From positions 1 to 43,862 of IMG/VR virus record IMGVR_UViG_3300038416_000197: DNA of 43,862 bases; one strand, written 5' to 3'. Each line of letters starts with the position of its first letter. The stretch's first letter is position 1. Below are positions 1 through 7,902 of the stretch, in pieces. Both the position numbers and the translations under genes were made by a program. Source of the DNA: a virus. Below the pieces are notes generated by a model. The model was given only the letters and a program-made list of their open reading frames with translations. It had not been told where the DNA came from and ran no database searches.

Positions 1-1
1 G

Positions 2-898
2 CAGCACGTAGACGCGATCAGGCGCGACGGGTTATTCCTCGACACGATGCGCTTCCAGGAATATGTGCCGGTCTCAGCCTCCACCCAGATCGAGGCGGCA
101 CAAGGGGCGCAGCTCGTGTTGTTCTGCGTCAAATCGTTCGACACCGAAGAAGCCGCCCGTTTGCTCGCGCCGTACCTGGCTCCGGAAGCCCTCGTTCTGA
201 GCTGTCAGAACGGAGTCGATAACGTGCAGCGGTTTGCCAGGAGCGCCGGGATGAGCGCCATTCCCGCGATCGTGTATGTAGCCGCGGCGATGAGCGGTCC
301 GGGAAGGGTAAAGCATTCCGGACGCGGCAATTTTGTCATTGGCAGCCTGCCGCTTGCGCGCCGGGTACGGGCGACGGATCGCCCTCCGGCTCGCGGCGCG
401 GAAAGTCATGGCGGCAGCCTCCGCGATCGTCGCGAACTCGATGATCTTGCAGGGGTTCTGGTTCGCGGCGGGATTCCCTGCCAGGTTTCAGACAACATCG
501 AAGGCGAGCTTTGGGTGAAGATGATCATCAACTGCGCCTATAACGCAATTTCCGCCCTGGGCCGCTCCAAGTACATTGTCATGGCCGAGCATCCCCTGGT
601 CCGGCAACTGATGTGCACGGCCGTGGAAGAGGCAATCGCCGTGGCTCGGGCCGCCGGGGTGCAACTGCCGGACATAGACCTGGTGGAAAGCACGCTCAAC
701 CTTGCGCAAACCATGAAAAACGCCACCTCTTCGACCGCCCAGGACATCGCCCGCGGAAAGCGCACCGAAATCGATTCCCTGAACGGATACGTCGTTCGCC
801 GTGGAAACGAGCTGGGCATCCCGGTTCCGGTGAACCAGACCCTGTATGCGCTGGTGAAATTGCTGGAAGAAAACACGCGCGCGGTGACAGGCTGCTGA
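2..898 (+). CDS. panE: 2-dehydropantoate 2-reductase (ketopantoate reductase), 5' cut by window edge
   Basis: NADPH-dependent reduction of ketopantoate to pantoate in coenzyme A synthesis. The reading frame is open from the first bases, so the N-terminal Rossmann GxGxxG lies before the window; an internal ATG at 47 is not the true start. Family signatures visible are the LSCQNGVDN segment, the KMIINCAYNAISAL segment with the catalytic Lys and Asn, and TEIDSLNGY with the catalytic Glu. An Arg-rich stretch between the two domains (about bases 355-450) is poorly conserved in character. The stop codon falls inside the left terminal repeat of the inverted-repeat element at 888-1007. This is a host housekeeping gene outside the prophage. 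Confidence 0.88.
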   Translation, partial: QHVDAIRRDGLFLDTMRFQEYVPVSASTQIEAAQGAQLVLFCVKSFDTEEAARLLAPYLAPEALVLSCQNGVDNVQRFARSAGMSAIPAIVYVAAAMSGPGRVKHSGRGNFVIGSLPLARRVRATDRPPARGAESHGGSLRDRRELDDLAGVLVRGGIPCQVSDNIEGELWVKMIINCAYNAISALGRSKYIVMAEHPLVRQLMCTAVEEAIAVARAAGVQLPDIDLVESTLNLAQTMKNATSSTAQDIARGKRTEIDSLNGYVVRRGNELGIPVPVNQTLYALVKLLEENTRAVTGC

Positions 899-1007
899 AA
901 AACGCGCCGAAGCAGCAAGCGAGGCGCTACAGAACGTGTAAGCCGGAAGTGAAGAGTGCAAGCTGTTGTGGGCTCGCGCCGCCCGAAACCTGTTTTTCAG
1001 CAGCCTG
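888..1007. repeat. Small inverted-repeat (MITE/REP-like) element between panE and ruvB
   Basis: Perfect 16-bp terminal inverted repeats, CAGGCTGCTGAAAAAC at 888-903 and its reverse complement at 992-1007, enclose about 90 bp without a gene. The left repeat contains the panE stop codon. The ends match those of the element at 43056-43212, so this is a dispersed host repeat. It may act as a bidirectional terminator or be a non-autonomous transposable element; neither is shown. Confidence 0.7.
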
Positions 1008-1068
1008 CTGACGCCCGGCCAATAACCACGATTGCAGGCGGTAAGGTTTCTGGGTACCATCCGGAGAG

Positions 1069-2106
1069 ATGCCCTCATCCAGGAATCCCGATCGCGAGCG
1101 AATCGTCTCGGCCGGAGTGGTCGAAGACGACGCATCGTTTGAGCTCAAGCTGCGTCCGCGCCGGCTGCAGGAGTTCATCGGCCAGCAGAAGGTAAAGGAA
1201 AACCTGGCAATCGCCATCGAGGCCGCCCGCTCGCGCGGCGAGGCGCTCGATCATGTGCTGCTTTATGGGCCTCCCGGATTGGGCAAGACGACGCTGGCCA
1301 CCATCATCGCCAACGAACTCGATGTCCACTTTCAGCAGACCTCGGGGCCGACGCTGCAAATCAAAGGCGATCTGACGGCCGTCCTCACCAATATCCGCAA
1401 CAAGCAGGTTTTGTTCATCGACGAAGTGCATCGCTTGCAGCCGGTGCTGGAGGAGCTGCTCTATTCGGCGCTGGAAGACTACAAGCTGGACATCATCATC
1501 GGCCAGGGTCCGGCGGCGCGCACGCACACCTTGGACGTGGCCCCGTTCACCTTCGTCGGCGCCACCACCCGCGCCGGACTGCTTTCGGCTCCGCTGCGCT
1601 CGCGCTTCGGCCTGCTGCTGCGGTTGGAGTTCTACACCCACGACGATCTGAACGTCATCGTCAAGCGCTCGGCTGACATCCTGAAAGTGGAGGTCGACGA
1701 CGAGGGCGCATTCGAAATCGCCAGCCGCGCGCGCGGCACGCCGCGCATCGCCAACCGGCTGCTGCGCCGGGTACGCGACTACGCGCAGGTGCGCGGCGCG
1801 GGAAACGTCGACAAGAAGACAGCGCAGGCGGCGCTCGAGATGCTCGAGGTGGACCGCTATGGCTTCGACGAGATCGACCGGCGATTGCTGCTGACGATCA
1901 TCGAGAAGTTCCAGGGCGGACCGGTGGGGGTGAACACCCTGGCGGCGGCCTTGGCCGAAGAGCCCGACGCCATCGAGGAAATCTACGAGCCATTCCTGAT
2001 CCAGATAGGGTTCCTGGACCGCACTCCGCGCGGCCGCATGGCGACGCAACTGGCTTACGATCACTTCGGAATACGCCGCACGGGTAAGCAGAACGGGCTA
2101 TTCTAG
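1069..2106 (+). CDS. ruvB: Holliday junction branch-migration ATPase RuvB
   Basis: Motor subunit of RuvABC, which drives branch migration of Holliday junctions in recombinational repair. It is 345 aa, typical for the family. Walker [10 protein letters not shown] is at about residues 67-75, Walker [10 protein letters not shown] at about 115-123, and the sensor-1 segment GATTRAG follows near 166. The C-terminal winged-helix region includes [16 protein letters not shown] and the RTPRGR turn that contacts DNA. The ATG at 1069 is preceded by GGAGAG. It is the last intact host gene before the prophage, and the integration site begins about 40 bp after its stop, so ruvB itself is not disrupted. Confidence 0.97.
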   Translation: MPSSRNPDRERIVSAGVVEDDASFELKLRPRRLQEFIGQQKVKENLAIAIEAARSRGEALDHVLLYGPPGLGKTTLATIIANELDVHFQQTSGPTLQIKGDLTAVLTNIRNKQVLFIDEVHRLQPVLEELLYSALEDYKLDIIIGQGPAARTHTLDVAPFTFVGATTRAGLLSAPLRSRFGLLLRLEFYTHDDLNVIVKRSADILKVEVDDEGAFEIASRARGTPRIANRLLRRVRDYAQVRGAGNVDKKTAQAALEMLEVDRYGFDEIDRRLLLTIIEKFQGGPVGVNTLAAALAEEPDAIEEIYEPFLIQIGFLDRTPRGRMATQLAYDHFGIRRTGKQNGLF

Positions 2107-2149
2107 GGGGTGTCCCCAAAATACCTAGCATAACTAAACACACGCGGGA

Positions 2150-2182
2150 GTGTCATGTTGAGCGTAGCGAAACATCCCAGGA
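2150..2182. repeat. Left half of a host inverted-repeat element, split by prophage integration
   Basis: This stretch reads GTGTCATGTTGAGCG followed by TAGCGAAACATCCCAGG. The matching opposite arm, reading as GTGTCATTCTGAGCG...GCGAAGAATCCCAG on the other strand, is at about 41784-41822. The two arms would pair into one hairpin-like element if the prophage were removed. Related sequence is inside the element at 43056-43212. The 3' end of this half is the candidate attL core. Confidence 0.6.
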
Positions 2183-2332
2183 AACTCTGTCAAGTATATT
2201 CTGTTTTGCCAACAAATAGCCCGAAATCGCTACCTGTCAACGACTTGCGTAGAGGGGTCGTTTTCCGTTTTTACATTATAATGTCAAATTTCGAGGGTCA
2301 AAAACGGCAAAAACGGATACAAAAGGATACAA
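2173..2332. other. Candidate attL: 10-bp core and integrase arm-type repeats
   Basis: The core CATCCCAGGA at 2173-2182 recurs at 41699-41708. Inside the prophage edge, ACGGATACA (2313-2321) and AAGGATACAA (2323-2332) repeat closely. The same word occurs twice at the other end (41620-41639), as expected for arm-type sites of a tyrosine integrase. No gene lies between 2107 and 2345. The exact crossover is inferred, not proven. Confidence 0.55.
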
Positions 2333-2345
2333 GGATTTGGTAGCG

Positions 2346-2603
2346 CTACTTCGCCACGTAATACACCCACTCTGAGTCTGGCTCGCCAGCGGAATGCCCG
2401 ACCATGCGCCGTTCTTCCAGCAGACCCAACGCAATAGCGTTGTTCAAGTCGGCTTCCTCAAATATCGTGGGCGAGTCGTGGAATGGCGTACCCGGTCCCC
2501 GCATCACAACGACACCCCCCATCACTAGAAGCCCGTAATTTGGTGGGCAGCTTTTCAATTTGTCCACCATGTCCCGTGCTCGTTCTTCTTGCGATTCATC
2601 CAT
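2346..2603 (-). CDS. Hypothetical small protein of the prophage left edge
   Basis: An 85-aa acidic protein with no recognised domain. The start at 2603 (MDESQEERARD) is chosen because AGGGG sits the right distance upstream; an upstream in-frame ATG at 2645 would add 14 residues without a ribosome site. It is the only minus-strand gene in the left cargo arm and lies directly inside attL. A 13-bp inverted repeat at 2652-2695 lies just upstream. Function unknown. Confidence 0.5.
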   Translation of the reverse strand: MDESQEERARDMVDKLKSCPPNYGLLVMGGVVVMRGPGTPFHDSPTIFEEADLNNAIALGLLEERRMVGHSAGEPDSEWVYYVAK

Positions 2604-2651
2604 TCTGAATTCCCCTGCGTCAGAAGACACCCCCGCTTTTGGCATCCGCTT

Positions 2652-2695
2652 GCGTATCTGTAACTTACATATTTTTCAGCGGGTTACAGATAAGC
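2652..2695. promoter_or_regulatory. Inverted repeat upstream of the 2346-2603 gene
   Basis: GCGTATCTGTAAC at 2652-2664 and GTTACAGATAAGC at 2683-2695 are inverted with 12 of 13 positions matching and an 18-nt AT-rich centre. There is no T-run, so a terminator is unlikely. It could be an operator for the minus-strand gene or for the divergent lipoprotein gene at 2875. Confidence 0.4.
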
Positions 2696-2874
2696 ACGAT
2701 GCGCAACATACGTAGATTACTCGTTTTATATCGGACGAAAACCGGACGTTAAAGCGGTTCCGGCTGACATCTCCATTAGATTCTACAGCAATGCTCCTCA
2801 AGGATTGACTACGTAAACCTGAAAGCTCATACTCGGTTCCACAAAGCAGTGACACTGAATTCTTGGGGGCGATT

Positions 2875-3387
2875 ATGCACCGCTGTCGCCTGTTCTGCAT
2901 GGTATTAACTGCCCTGTGTCTCATCGGCTGTACCAGCTACGTTGAGAAACCTAAACCCGCAGGAAATCTTTCACCAGACCAACAAAAGGTATGGGATCAA
3001 GCGGTAGAACGTCAACGTGCAGCACAGGAAGCAGCAGCCAAGAAACAAGCAGAAGCCACTACTCATAGTCTTGCAGATGCTGACATTTCAGAAGCTAAAT
3101 ACCAAGAGTTGTCTAAACGGGCTGCTCACGGTTTCTGCGGTATTGTGCTCTCAGTACGTAACCCCACCAGTACGAGATTAGAGACAGCGTATGCAACGGC
3201 GGATGGAACTATATGCTACATCTTCAGGTCTCAAAACGGCTTCGGCGGCATGAACAGGGAACGTGCCGTATTTCCGGCAACCTCAGAAAAGTTTAACGTC
3301 TCTACGGCTGGTTGGAAAAAGTATTGCACTAAGAAAGCAGTAGCTGATGTCACAAGCAATGCCGCTCTTTTGACGGGTTGCAATTAG
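2875..3387 (+). CDS. Prophage-borne lipoprotein
   Basis: 170 aa with a clear lipoprotein signal: short basic N-terminus, hydrophobic core and a lipobox ending LIGC near residue 20. The start at ATG 2875 directly follows GGGGG; a TTG four codons earlier is possible. The mature part opens with a Gln/Ala-rich, probably coiled-coil region (about residues 35-65), followed by a compact domain with four Cys that could form disulfides. It is predicted to be anchored in a membrane and exported. It lies in the cargo arm, apart from the virion genes, where lysogenic-conversion or superinfection-exclusion genes often sit; that role is inference. Confidence 0.65.
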   Translation: MHRCRLFCMVLTALCLIGCTSYVEKPKPAGNLSPDQQKVWDQAVERQRAAQEAAAKKQAEATTHSLADADISEAKYQELSKRAAHGFCGIVLSVRNPTSTRLETAYATADGTICYIFRSQNGFGGMNRERAVFPATSEKFNVSTAGWKKYCTKKAVADVTSNAALLTGCN

Positions 3388-3480
3388 GGGCAGTTGTCCT
3401 TTCGACACTGTTGAATCGGGCGGGAGTGGTCTAACCAAACGTGACAAGTTCTGGAAAAGCTGGTTATCGTATCCGCACCC

Positions 3481-4311
3481 ATGAAACGTCCAAACTTTAC
3501 GGTTGTGAGCGGTGTCGTCGCCGGATTGGTTCTCGCTGGTGAGTTTGTGTTTTTCCTCGTTTGCCGTCACCAGTTTCTCGCCGTTTGGGGGGACACCAGC
3601 AAAGCCCAAATCATGAGCAGCTATTTGTCTCTTTGGGCTTCCTTCATCGGGCTTGCTGTGACCACCATTCTCGTATACGTCACAGCCATATACGTACACG
3701 CCAACAATGTCCTTGTCAAAATCAATTCCGAGCAATACGAAAGAACAGAACAAGTATTCGTGGAGTTCGGCTTGGGACTTGTCGCAAAGAGAACCGACCT
3801 TACCATCCTTAATATGTGGATAGCCAACCTTGGAGTCTCCAATTTCATGGTGACCGAAGTTGAATATCAACAAAGTGATTGCAGTACCCCGGAGCGATTT
3901 GTAAAGGTGCAGTTAAATCGGGTCGTCACGGCTGGGGCAGTCGAGGTTATTCAAGATATTCCTAAATTTTATGCCGTAAATACACAGCCATATGGAACAG
4001 ATGTTCAGATTAGATTACGTACACAACTCTTGGGGAAACAGGAATGGACGCCCCCACGTGGTTTTAACCTTTTGGTTTCCGAACATGGCAACTACATTAT
4101 TGAAGTTCGAGATGGCTACCATGCGCCTCGCCCATACTGTTGCCCTAAATGCAAGCAAGCACCAATATATATGGTGATGACCATTGATGGTATTAAGAAT
4201 GAGCAGCAGTTTTTGGAGCGTAAGAAAATTTTTCTTGATGAGTTTGAGGCAAGTTGCCCTCATCACGACTCACAGTTTCGGATACAGTTAAATCCGGACA
4301 ACTCCCTTTGA
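3481..4311 (+). CDS. Hypothetical membrane protein with two N-terminal helices
   Basis: 276 aa. Two hydrophobic segments at about residues 8-28 and 47-68 form a probable hairpin. A soluble domain of about 200 residues follows, containing a CCPKC cysteine cluster near residue 220 and CPHH near the C-terminus. The pattern resembles uncharacterised inner-membrane proteins of mobile elements; no named family is recognised. It has its own upstream gap (3388-3480), so it seems to be a single-gene unit. Base composition is AT-richer than the host flanks. Confidence 0.6.
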   Translation: MKRPNFTVVSGVVAGLVLAGEFVFFLVCRHQFLAVWGDTSKAQIMSSYLSLWASFIGLAVTTILVYVTAIYVHANNVLVKINSEQYERTEQVFVEFGLGLVAKRTDLTILNMWIANLGVSNFMVTEVEYQQSDCSTPERFVKVQLNRVVTAGAVEVIQDIPKFYAVNTQPYGTDVQIRLRTQLLGKQEWTPPRGFNLLVSEHGNYIIEVRDGYHAPRPYCCPKCKQAPIYMVMTIDGIKNEQQFLERKKIFLDEFEASCPHHDSQFRIQLNPDNSL

Positions 4312-4453
4312 TTCTCAGTTATTTTCCTCTTGCCATCACCCACGATTCTTGGCATTCTGGCGCAGCATCATTCGCACGTTATGTTTAGGACAGGTGTTCT
4401 CTTTTAACGTCATAAAAGATTTGATGCCAGACCTTCGGAACGTTGACCTTATC

Positions 4454-4482
4454 TTGACTTTCGCTTTTTCATCGCCTACGAT
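4454..4482 (+). promoter_or_regulatory. Sigma-70-type promoter before the small cargo genes
   Basis: TTGACT at 4454-4459 and TACGAT at 4477-4482 are separated by 17 bp. This sits just before the small gene starting at 4491, so that gene would have a very short or absent leader unless transcription starts further upstream. Confidence 0.45.
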
Positions 4483-4490
4483 GTTTGGGC

Positions 4491-4652
4491 ATGGATTCCC
4501 AAAAACAGAACGGGGCGCTGCTGATTGCCGCCTGTATCGTGGCTGCTATCCGGCTTCGGGGCGAACCGATTCAGCGATCCCCAAAGGTCGTTGCGACGAT
4601 TTCGGATTCGGTGCGGCTGGCGAAGATGGTGCTGAGCGAGTTGGAAAGGTGA
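4491..4652 (+). CDS. Small hypothetical protein, 53 aa
   Basis: A 54-codon frame that starts at ATG 4491 and ends at TGA 4650-4652. The product has an N-terminal apolar stretch (about residues 9-21, ALLIAACIVAAIR) and then an amphipathic part ending in LAKMVLSELER. Codon use resembles coding DNA and the apolar helix plus amphipathic tail look selected. It is followed within 45 bp by the YodC-like gene. Function unknown. Confidence 0.45.
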   Translation: MDSQKQNGALLIAACIVAAIRLRGEPIQRSPKVVATISDSVRLAKMVLSELER

Positions 4653-4693
4653 GGCGCTTGCTCTCAGTGGTTTGCAGTGCTACTCTCGTCGCC

Positions 4694-4861
4694 ATGAACT
4701 TCCAAATTGGAGATGTAGTGCAGCTAAAATCCGTCGGCCCGAAGATGACCGTTACTAACGTCGGAACCGCTAATAATAGGACTATGGTTTGGTGTGCATG
4801 GTTTGAGGGCACGAAGCAGGAAACAGGTCATTTCCCGCCCGATGCACTAATGAAAGTGTAA
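4694..4861 (+). CDS. DUF2158/YodC-like small protein
   Basis: 55 aa starting MNFQIGDVVQLKSVGPKM and including VWCAWFEGTKQE near residue 32. This matches the layout of the DUF2158 (YodC) family: an IGDVVxLKSGGPxMTV opening strand, a central variable turn, then CxWF. The family is a small beta-barrel of unknown role, common on plasmids and phages. A longer reading in the same frame runs back to 4349, but that extension has no protein-like character and overlaps the 4491 gene, so the ATG at 4694 is preferred. Confidence 0.65.
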   Translation: MNFQIGDVVQLKSVGPKMTVTNVGTANNRTMVWCAWFEGTKQETGHFPPDALMKV

Positions 4862-4869
4862 GGACTTTT

Positions 4870-4995
4870 ATGTCCATTCTGACCGACACCGAGGAAGTGT
4901 CCTGTCCCACCTGTAAAAAGCCGTTTACGTTTACGGTGTTGCCTATCAAAGCTGAGTGCAGCGGCGGGTTGTGGGTGTGGCGACGTTTGAAGTGA
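4870..4995 (+). CDS. Possible 41-aa zinc-knuckle peptide
   Basis: A short frame from ATG 4870 to TGA 4993-4995, preceded by AAGGA in the end of the upstream gene. The product carries CPTC near residue 12 and a later single Cys, so only half a zinc site is clear. Spacing to the genes on either side (8 and 13 bp) suggests one short operon with 4694-4861 and 5009-5491. Support is modest because of length. Confidence 0.35.
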   Translation: MSILTDTEEVSCPTCKKPFTFTVLPIKAECSGGLWVWRRLK

Positions 4996-5008
4996 GGCGA
5001 TTTGACCC

Positions 5009-5491
5009 ATGAAAACGTGCGAATGTGGTAAAGAGGTCGCTTCAGATGCTCGGGTCTGTCCAAATTGTGGTCACCGACTTACACACCCTTTCCTGATGTT
5101 CGTCGGTATCGTCATCGGTATCTTCCTCTTCATTGTTGTCATCGCTGTAATATTTGGTGGTAGTAACTCCACGTCTACCGCTACAGACTCCACCAGTCAG
5201 CGTGCCCCTACCAATGATGCGGATTCGCTAATCTCACGCTGCGGGAAGCCTGACGTGGATGATTCCACTGATTACGACAATCCCCGTCCGCCGATTCCAT
5301 CTCGTATGCTGACCTACAGCAAAGCCCACATGATGTTTGCTTACGTTCCCGGTGGGGATGCAAAGATTGGAGACCCACCACCTTATCAGTGGAAAGCATT
5401 CGGCGTTATAGACACACGCACCAAACAGGCGATAGATACTCTCCACCTTAGAGAAGTCCTTACCAAACGTTTGCCGTGCGCCTTACGTTAA
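5009..5491 (+). CDS. Zinc-ribbon, single-pass membrane protein
   Basis: 160 aa. The N-terminus has a zinc-ribbon with CEC at residues 4-6 and CPNCG at about 17-21. A strongly hydrophobic segment follows at about residues 27-48, then a Ser/Thr-rich linker and a C-terminal domain of about 90 residues. This is the common 'zinc-ribbon plus transmembrane' architecture. The C-terminal part resembles small SmpA/OmlA-like beta domains only loosely. It probably sits in the inner membrane with the ribbon in the cytoplasm. Function unknown. Confidence 0.6.
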   Translation: MKTCECGKEVASDARVCPNCGHRLTHPFLMFVGIVIGIFLFIVVIAVIFGGSNSTSTATDSTSQRAPTNDADSLISRCGKPDVDDSTDYDNPRPPIPSRMLTYSKAHMMFAYVPGGDAKIGDPPPYQWKAFGVIDTRTKQAIDTLHLREVLTKRLPCALR

Positions 5492-5541
5492 ACGTGGGGT
5501 GTGAAACATTGTAAGTGACTGGAGCATGAAAGGAGTTTCTC

Positions 5542-5778
5542 GTGATTGCAATTGAGTTCAACAAAGATGTCGAAAGAGCGGCGTCGGAAAACCAGACAGG
5601 CGACTGGGATTTCATTATCACCCACGCAAAAGGCAAAATACTACCTCAAGGAAAAGAAAAGGTATTCACAGAAAAAGGTTCGTGGAAAGAGGCACGAGCT
5701 AAGGCTGAAGTCGCCGCCAGAAACTATGGGTGTGTCGATGGCGATAGTATTTTACTGGTCTCATTCGAGCATGATTGA
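5542..5778 (+). CDS. Hypothetical small protein, GTG start
   Basis: 78 aa with a GTG start at 5542 preceded by AAAGGAG, the strongest ribosome site in the cargo arm. The sequence alternates strands and one helix (GSWKEARAKAEVAARNYG), suggesting a small alpha/beta fold. No family recognised. It stands alone between short intergenic gaps. Confidence 0.5.
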   Translation: MIAIEFNKDVERAASENQTGDWDFIITHAKGKILPQGKEKVFTEKGSWKEARAKAEVAARNYGCVDGDSILLVSFEHD

Positions 5779-5860
5779 TTGTTAGCCCGGAACCCACGGT
5801 AGTAGGATGTTCTCTCAATTCAGGTGCTTACAATTCCTTCGGCTTATGGAGGAACAGACG

Positions 5861-6586
5861 ATGGCAAAGCGCATGACCAAAACACAGGCGGCAATACTGT
5901 TCGCCATACTTCCAGTTGTTCTGTCACTTTCCACTAGCGGACAATCCAGCCCAGCAACCGTAAAAGGACACATATTGGGAGAATCAGTTGCGAGCTTTGC
6001 CACAGCTATCGGCTGCAATCTTGATGCTTGCCCACGAGTAATGGAACTTACACCAAAAGAGGCAAAGAAACAGAAATTAGATGATGAATACAACGGGTGT
6101 AAGGCTTTTACTGCTGCACAAAATGGGCGCTTGTTGATAGTTGCATCCTACGAAGAGATAACATCTACGTTTCGTAAAGGCATCGTCACTAAACACGAAT
6201 TGCGTTTCTTCAATTCAGATACAGACCTTAGTGAAGTGATGCACACAGGAGCAGGTCCGGAATGGTTTGCCGTAATTGAAGACCGGAAGCTAGTGGAATT
6301 TCGAATACGGCCAGATTATTTTAAGCACTCATTTGCAGACATCACTGCTGAACTAACACAAAAGTACAGTGAGCCAACTACAAAACGAGAAATACTTTAC
6401 CAAAACGGATTTGGCGCTCAGTTCAAAACCGGGGTATGGTCTTGGAGATTACCCGATGGCAGTACCATCGTTGCCGACGAAGTTTTCAGCTACGACAATA
6501 CTCGCATGGTGGTAGTGAGTTACTTCGTAGCGGGGCGCTTCGAAAAAGTAACAAACAGCCACAAAGTACCAAATGCTTTGGATTAA
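5861..6586 (+). CDS. Secreted hypothetical protein
   Basis: 241 aa. The start at ATG 5861 (MAKRMTKTQAAILF) is preceded by GGAGG and followed by a signal peptide, with a basic N-terminus, a hydrophobic core at about residues 9-25 and a probable cut near TSGQSS. An upstream in-frame ATG at 5807 would add 18 residues and bury the signal. The mature part has paired Cys near its start and mixed beta character; no domain is recognised. Likely periplasmic or extracellular product of the lysogen. Confidence 0.55.
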   Translation: MAKRMTKTQAAILFAILPVVLSLSTSGQSSPATVKGHILGESVASFATAIGCNLDACPRVMELTPKEAKKQKLDDEYNGCKAFTAAQNGRLLIVASYEEITSTFRKGIVTKHELRFFNSDTDLSEVMHTGAGPEWFAVIEDRKLVEFRIRPDYFKHSFADITAELTQKYSEPTTKREILYQNGFGAQFKTGVWSWRLPDGSTIVADEVFSYDNTRMVVVSYFVAGRFEKVTNSHKVPNALD

Positions 6587-6695
6587 CTGGGCGCTGTGGG
6601 AAGGCGTATATGAGCTAACCACTAATAATGGAGAGAGAATTCAAGTTCGATTCCAGAATGGATTCTGGCTCGCCGCAGGTTTCTAGGAGATTCGA

Positions 6696-7607
6696 TTGGG
6701 TCAACACTACGTAGCTCGATTTTATCTCAAGTCATGGACAACAAATGGCGAGCTTTACTATCTTAACGTCAAAAGGGGAAGAATTCGGCATTGTGGAGTG
6801 AAAGGCGTTGCCAACGAAAGACTCTTCTACCAGCTTAATGATTTGACGCCAGAAGAAGTCGATTTGATCGAACATGCTCTCATAGAACCATGCTCTGAGC
6901 GTTTAAGAGCCCTTCACCGAGATTCCCTTCGCCTCTATACCTTCGCTCCAAAATTGAAAAAACATGCTAAAAGCGTGTCCAGTGATCCGACTCTCATGTC
7001 TGTGCTGGAAGACATGATAGACAATGACGCTGAACGTCATCACTGCCGTATTGAGAGTTTACTTGAGCCGTTTGTGAGTTCAATGTTGGCTGGGGACACC
7101 AGTTTCTATTCAGATGACAAGGAAGCAGCTAAGTTCCTGTATGCGATATGTCTCCAATTCACAAGAACTAAACGAGCAAAGCAGGCTGCTATCTTAAGGA
7201 TTGGGACGAAATACAAGGGATGTGATGCTCGGCGGGTGTGGGACGTGATTGGTTTTCTTCTGGCAACAAGTGTTGGGCAGAGCTTGTATGTAGACAGGAA
7301 GCAATTCAAACTCTTGCTGTTGGATAACAATACCGATGAGCCGTTTATAACCGGGGATCAACCTATAATCAATTTGCACGCGACTCCGATATGTGACATC
7401 CCAGAAAAGCTTGAATACTACTACCCCTTGTCCCCAAGGAAGGCTATGTTACTCCTAGAAGTCTCGAATCAAACACATGCTTCCGTCAGTGCGATTGCTG
7501 TGAACCGCTATAACATTCTCATCGCTGAACACTCGTATCAGCAACTTTATTCGAATTCTGAAGAGTATTTGGTAACGCTCAGGAAGCTTTTAGCGAGCCA
7601 GATTTAA
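6696..7607 (+). CDS. DUF4238 family protein
   Basis: 303 aa. The HYVARFYLKSW motif at the N-terminus and FITGDQPIIN followed by YYPLSP in the C-terminal third are hallmarks of DUF4238, a family without known function that is widespread on mobile elements. An in-frame TAG at 6683-6685 blocks extension, and AGGAG lies just before TTG 6696, so the TTG start is preferred. It is cytoplasmic by lack of signal or membrane segments. A defence or anti-phage role is possible from the setting, but not shown. Confidence 0.7.
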   Translation: MGQHYVARFYLKSWTTNGELYYLNVKRGRIRHCGVKGVANERLFYQLNDLTPEEVDLIEHALIEPCSERLRALHRDSLRLYTFAPKLKKHAKSVSSDPTLMSVLEDMIDNDAERHHCRIESLLEPFVSSMLAGDTSFYSDDKEAAKFLYAICLQFTRTKRAKQAAILRIGTKYKGCDARRVWDVIGFLLATSVGQSLYVDRKQFKLLLLDNNTDEPFITGDQPIINLHATPICDIPEKLEYYYPLSPRKAMLLLEVSNQTHASVSAIAVNRYNILIAEHSYQQLYSNSEEYLVTLRKLLASQI

Positions 7608-7902
7608 CAACACCCGGCATCTCAGTCGAGTCATCGGGTCGCTAACCAGCAGCCTCGCTCATCCTGCGCACTTTTTCTTAAGTGAAAGTGATTTACCGTG
7701 CCTGCTGAATGTCATCGACCAACTTCGCCAGCCGGATGTTCATCCTGCTCTGTTCGGGTGCCGTCACCTTCTGGTTTTCGGTCTTGCGGAATGCGACCAT
7801 CTTTTTCAGGGTACGATTCCAGCAACTTTAGTCTTGCCATCTCCCACGATTGCGCTACACTGTTCAGCCATGAAACGCATCATGCTTATGGAGTAAACTG
7901 CT
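7608..7902. other. Intergenic stretch holding a vestigial minus-strand coding fragment
   Basis: No plus-strand gene is seen. On the minus strand 7693-7800 encodes a 35-residue open stretch (next entry). Bases 7832-7851 match 4328-4347 at 19 of 20 positions, downstream of the 3481-4311 gene. The stretch looks like a leftover recombination junction between cargo genes. Confidence 0.4.
7693..7800 (-). pseudogene. Vestigial C-terminal coding fragment, copy 1
   Basis: A 36-codon frame on the minus strand ending PEQSRMNIRLAKLVDDIQQ plus two residues. A second copy at 10134-10214 ends PEHSRMNVRLAKLVNDIQQ. Most base differences between the copies are synonymous (for example AGG/CGC for Arg, CTG/TTG for Leu, CAG/CAA for Gln), which implies that both descend from genes once under protein selection. 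No ribosome site is visible, so this is probably a relic of a gene's 3' end. Confidence 0.45.

Noticed and set aside
1075-2064. 329-codon minus-strand frame
   Set aside because: It is antisense to ruvB, which has all family motifs; high GC makes such antisense frames common.
2155-2343. 62-codon plus-strand frame after ruvB
   Set aside because: It covers the att region and arm repeats, has no ribosome site and low-complexity content.
4349-4693. N-terminal extension of the DUF2158-like protein
   Set aside because: The extension overlaps a separate small gene (4491-4652) and lacks protein-like composition; the family starts at the MNFQIGDVV segment.
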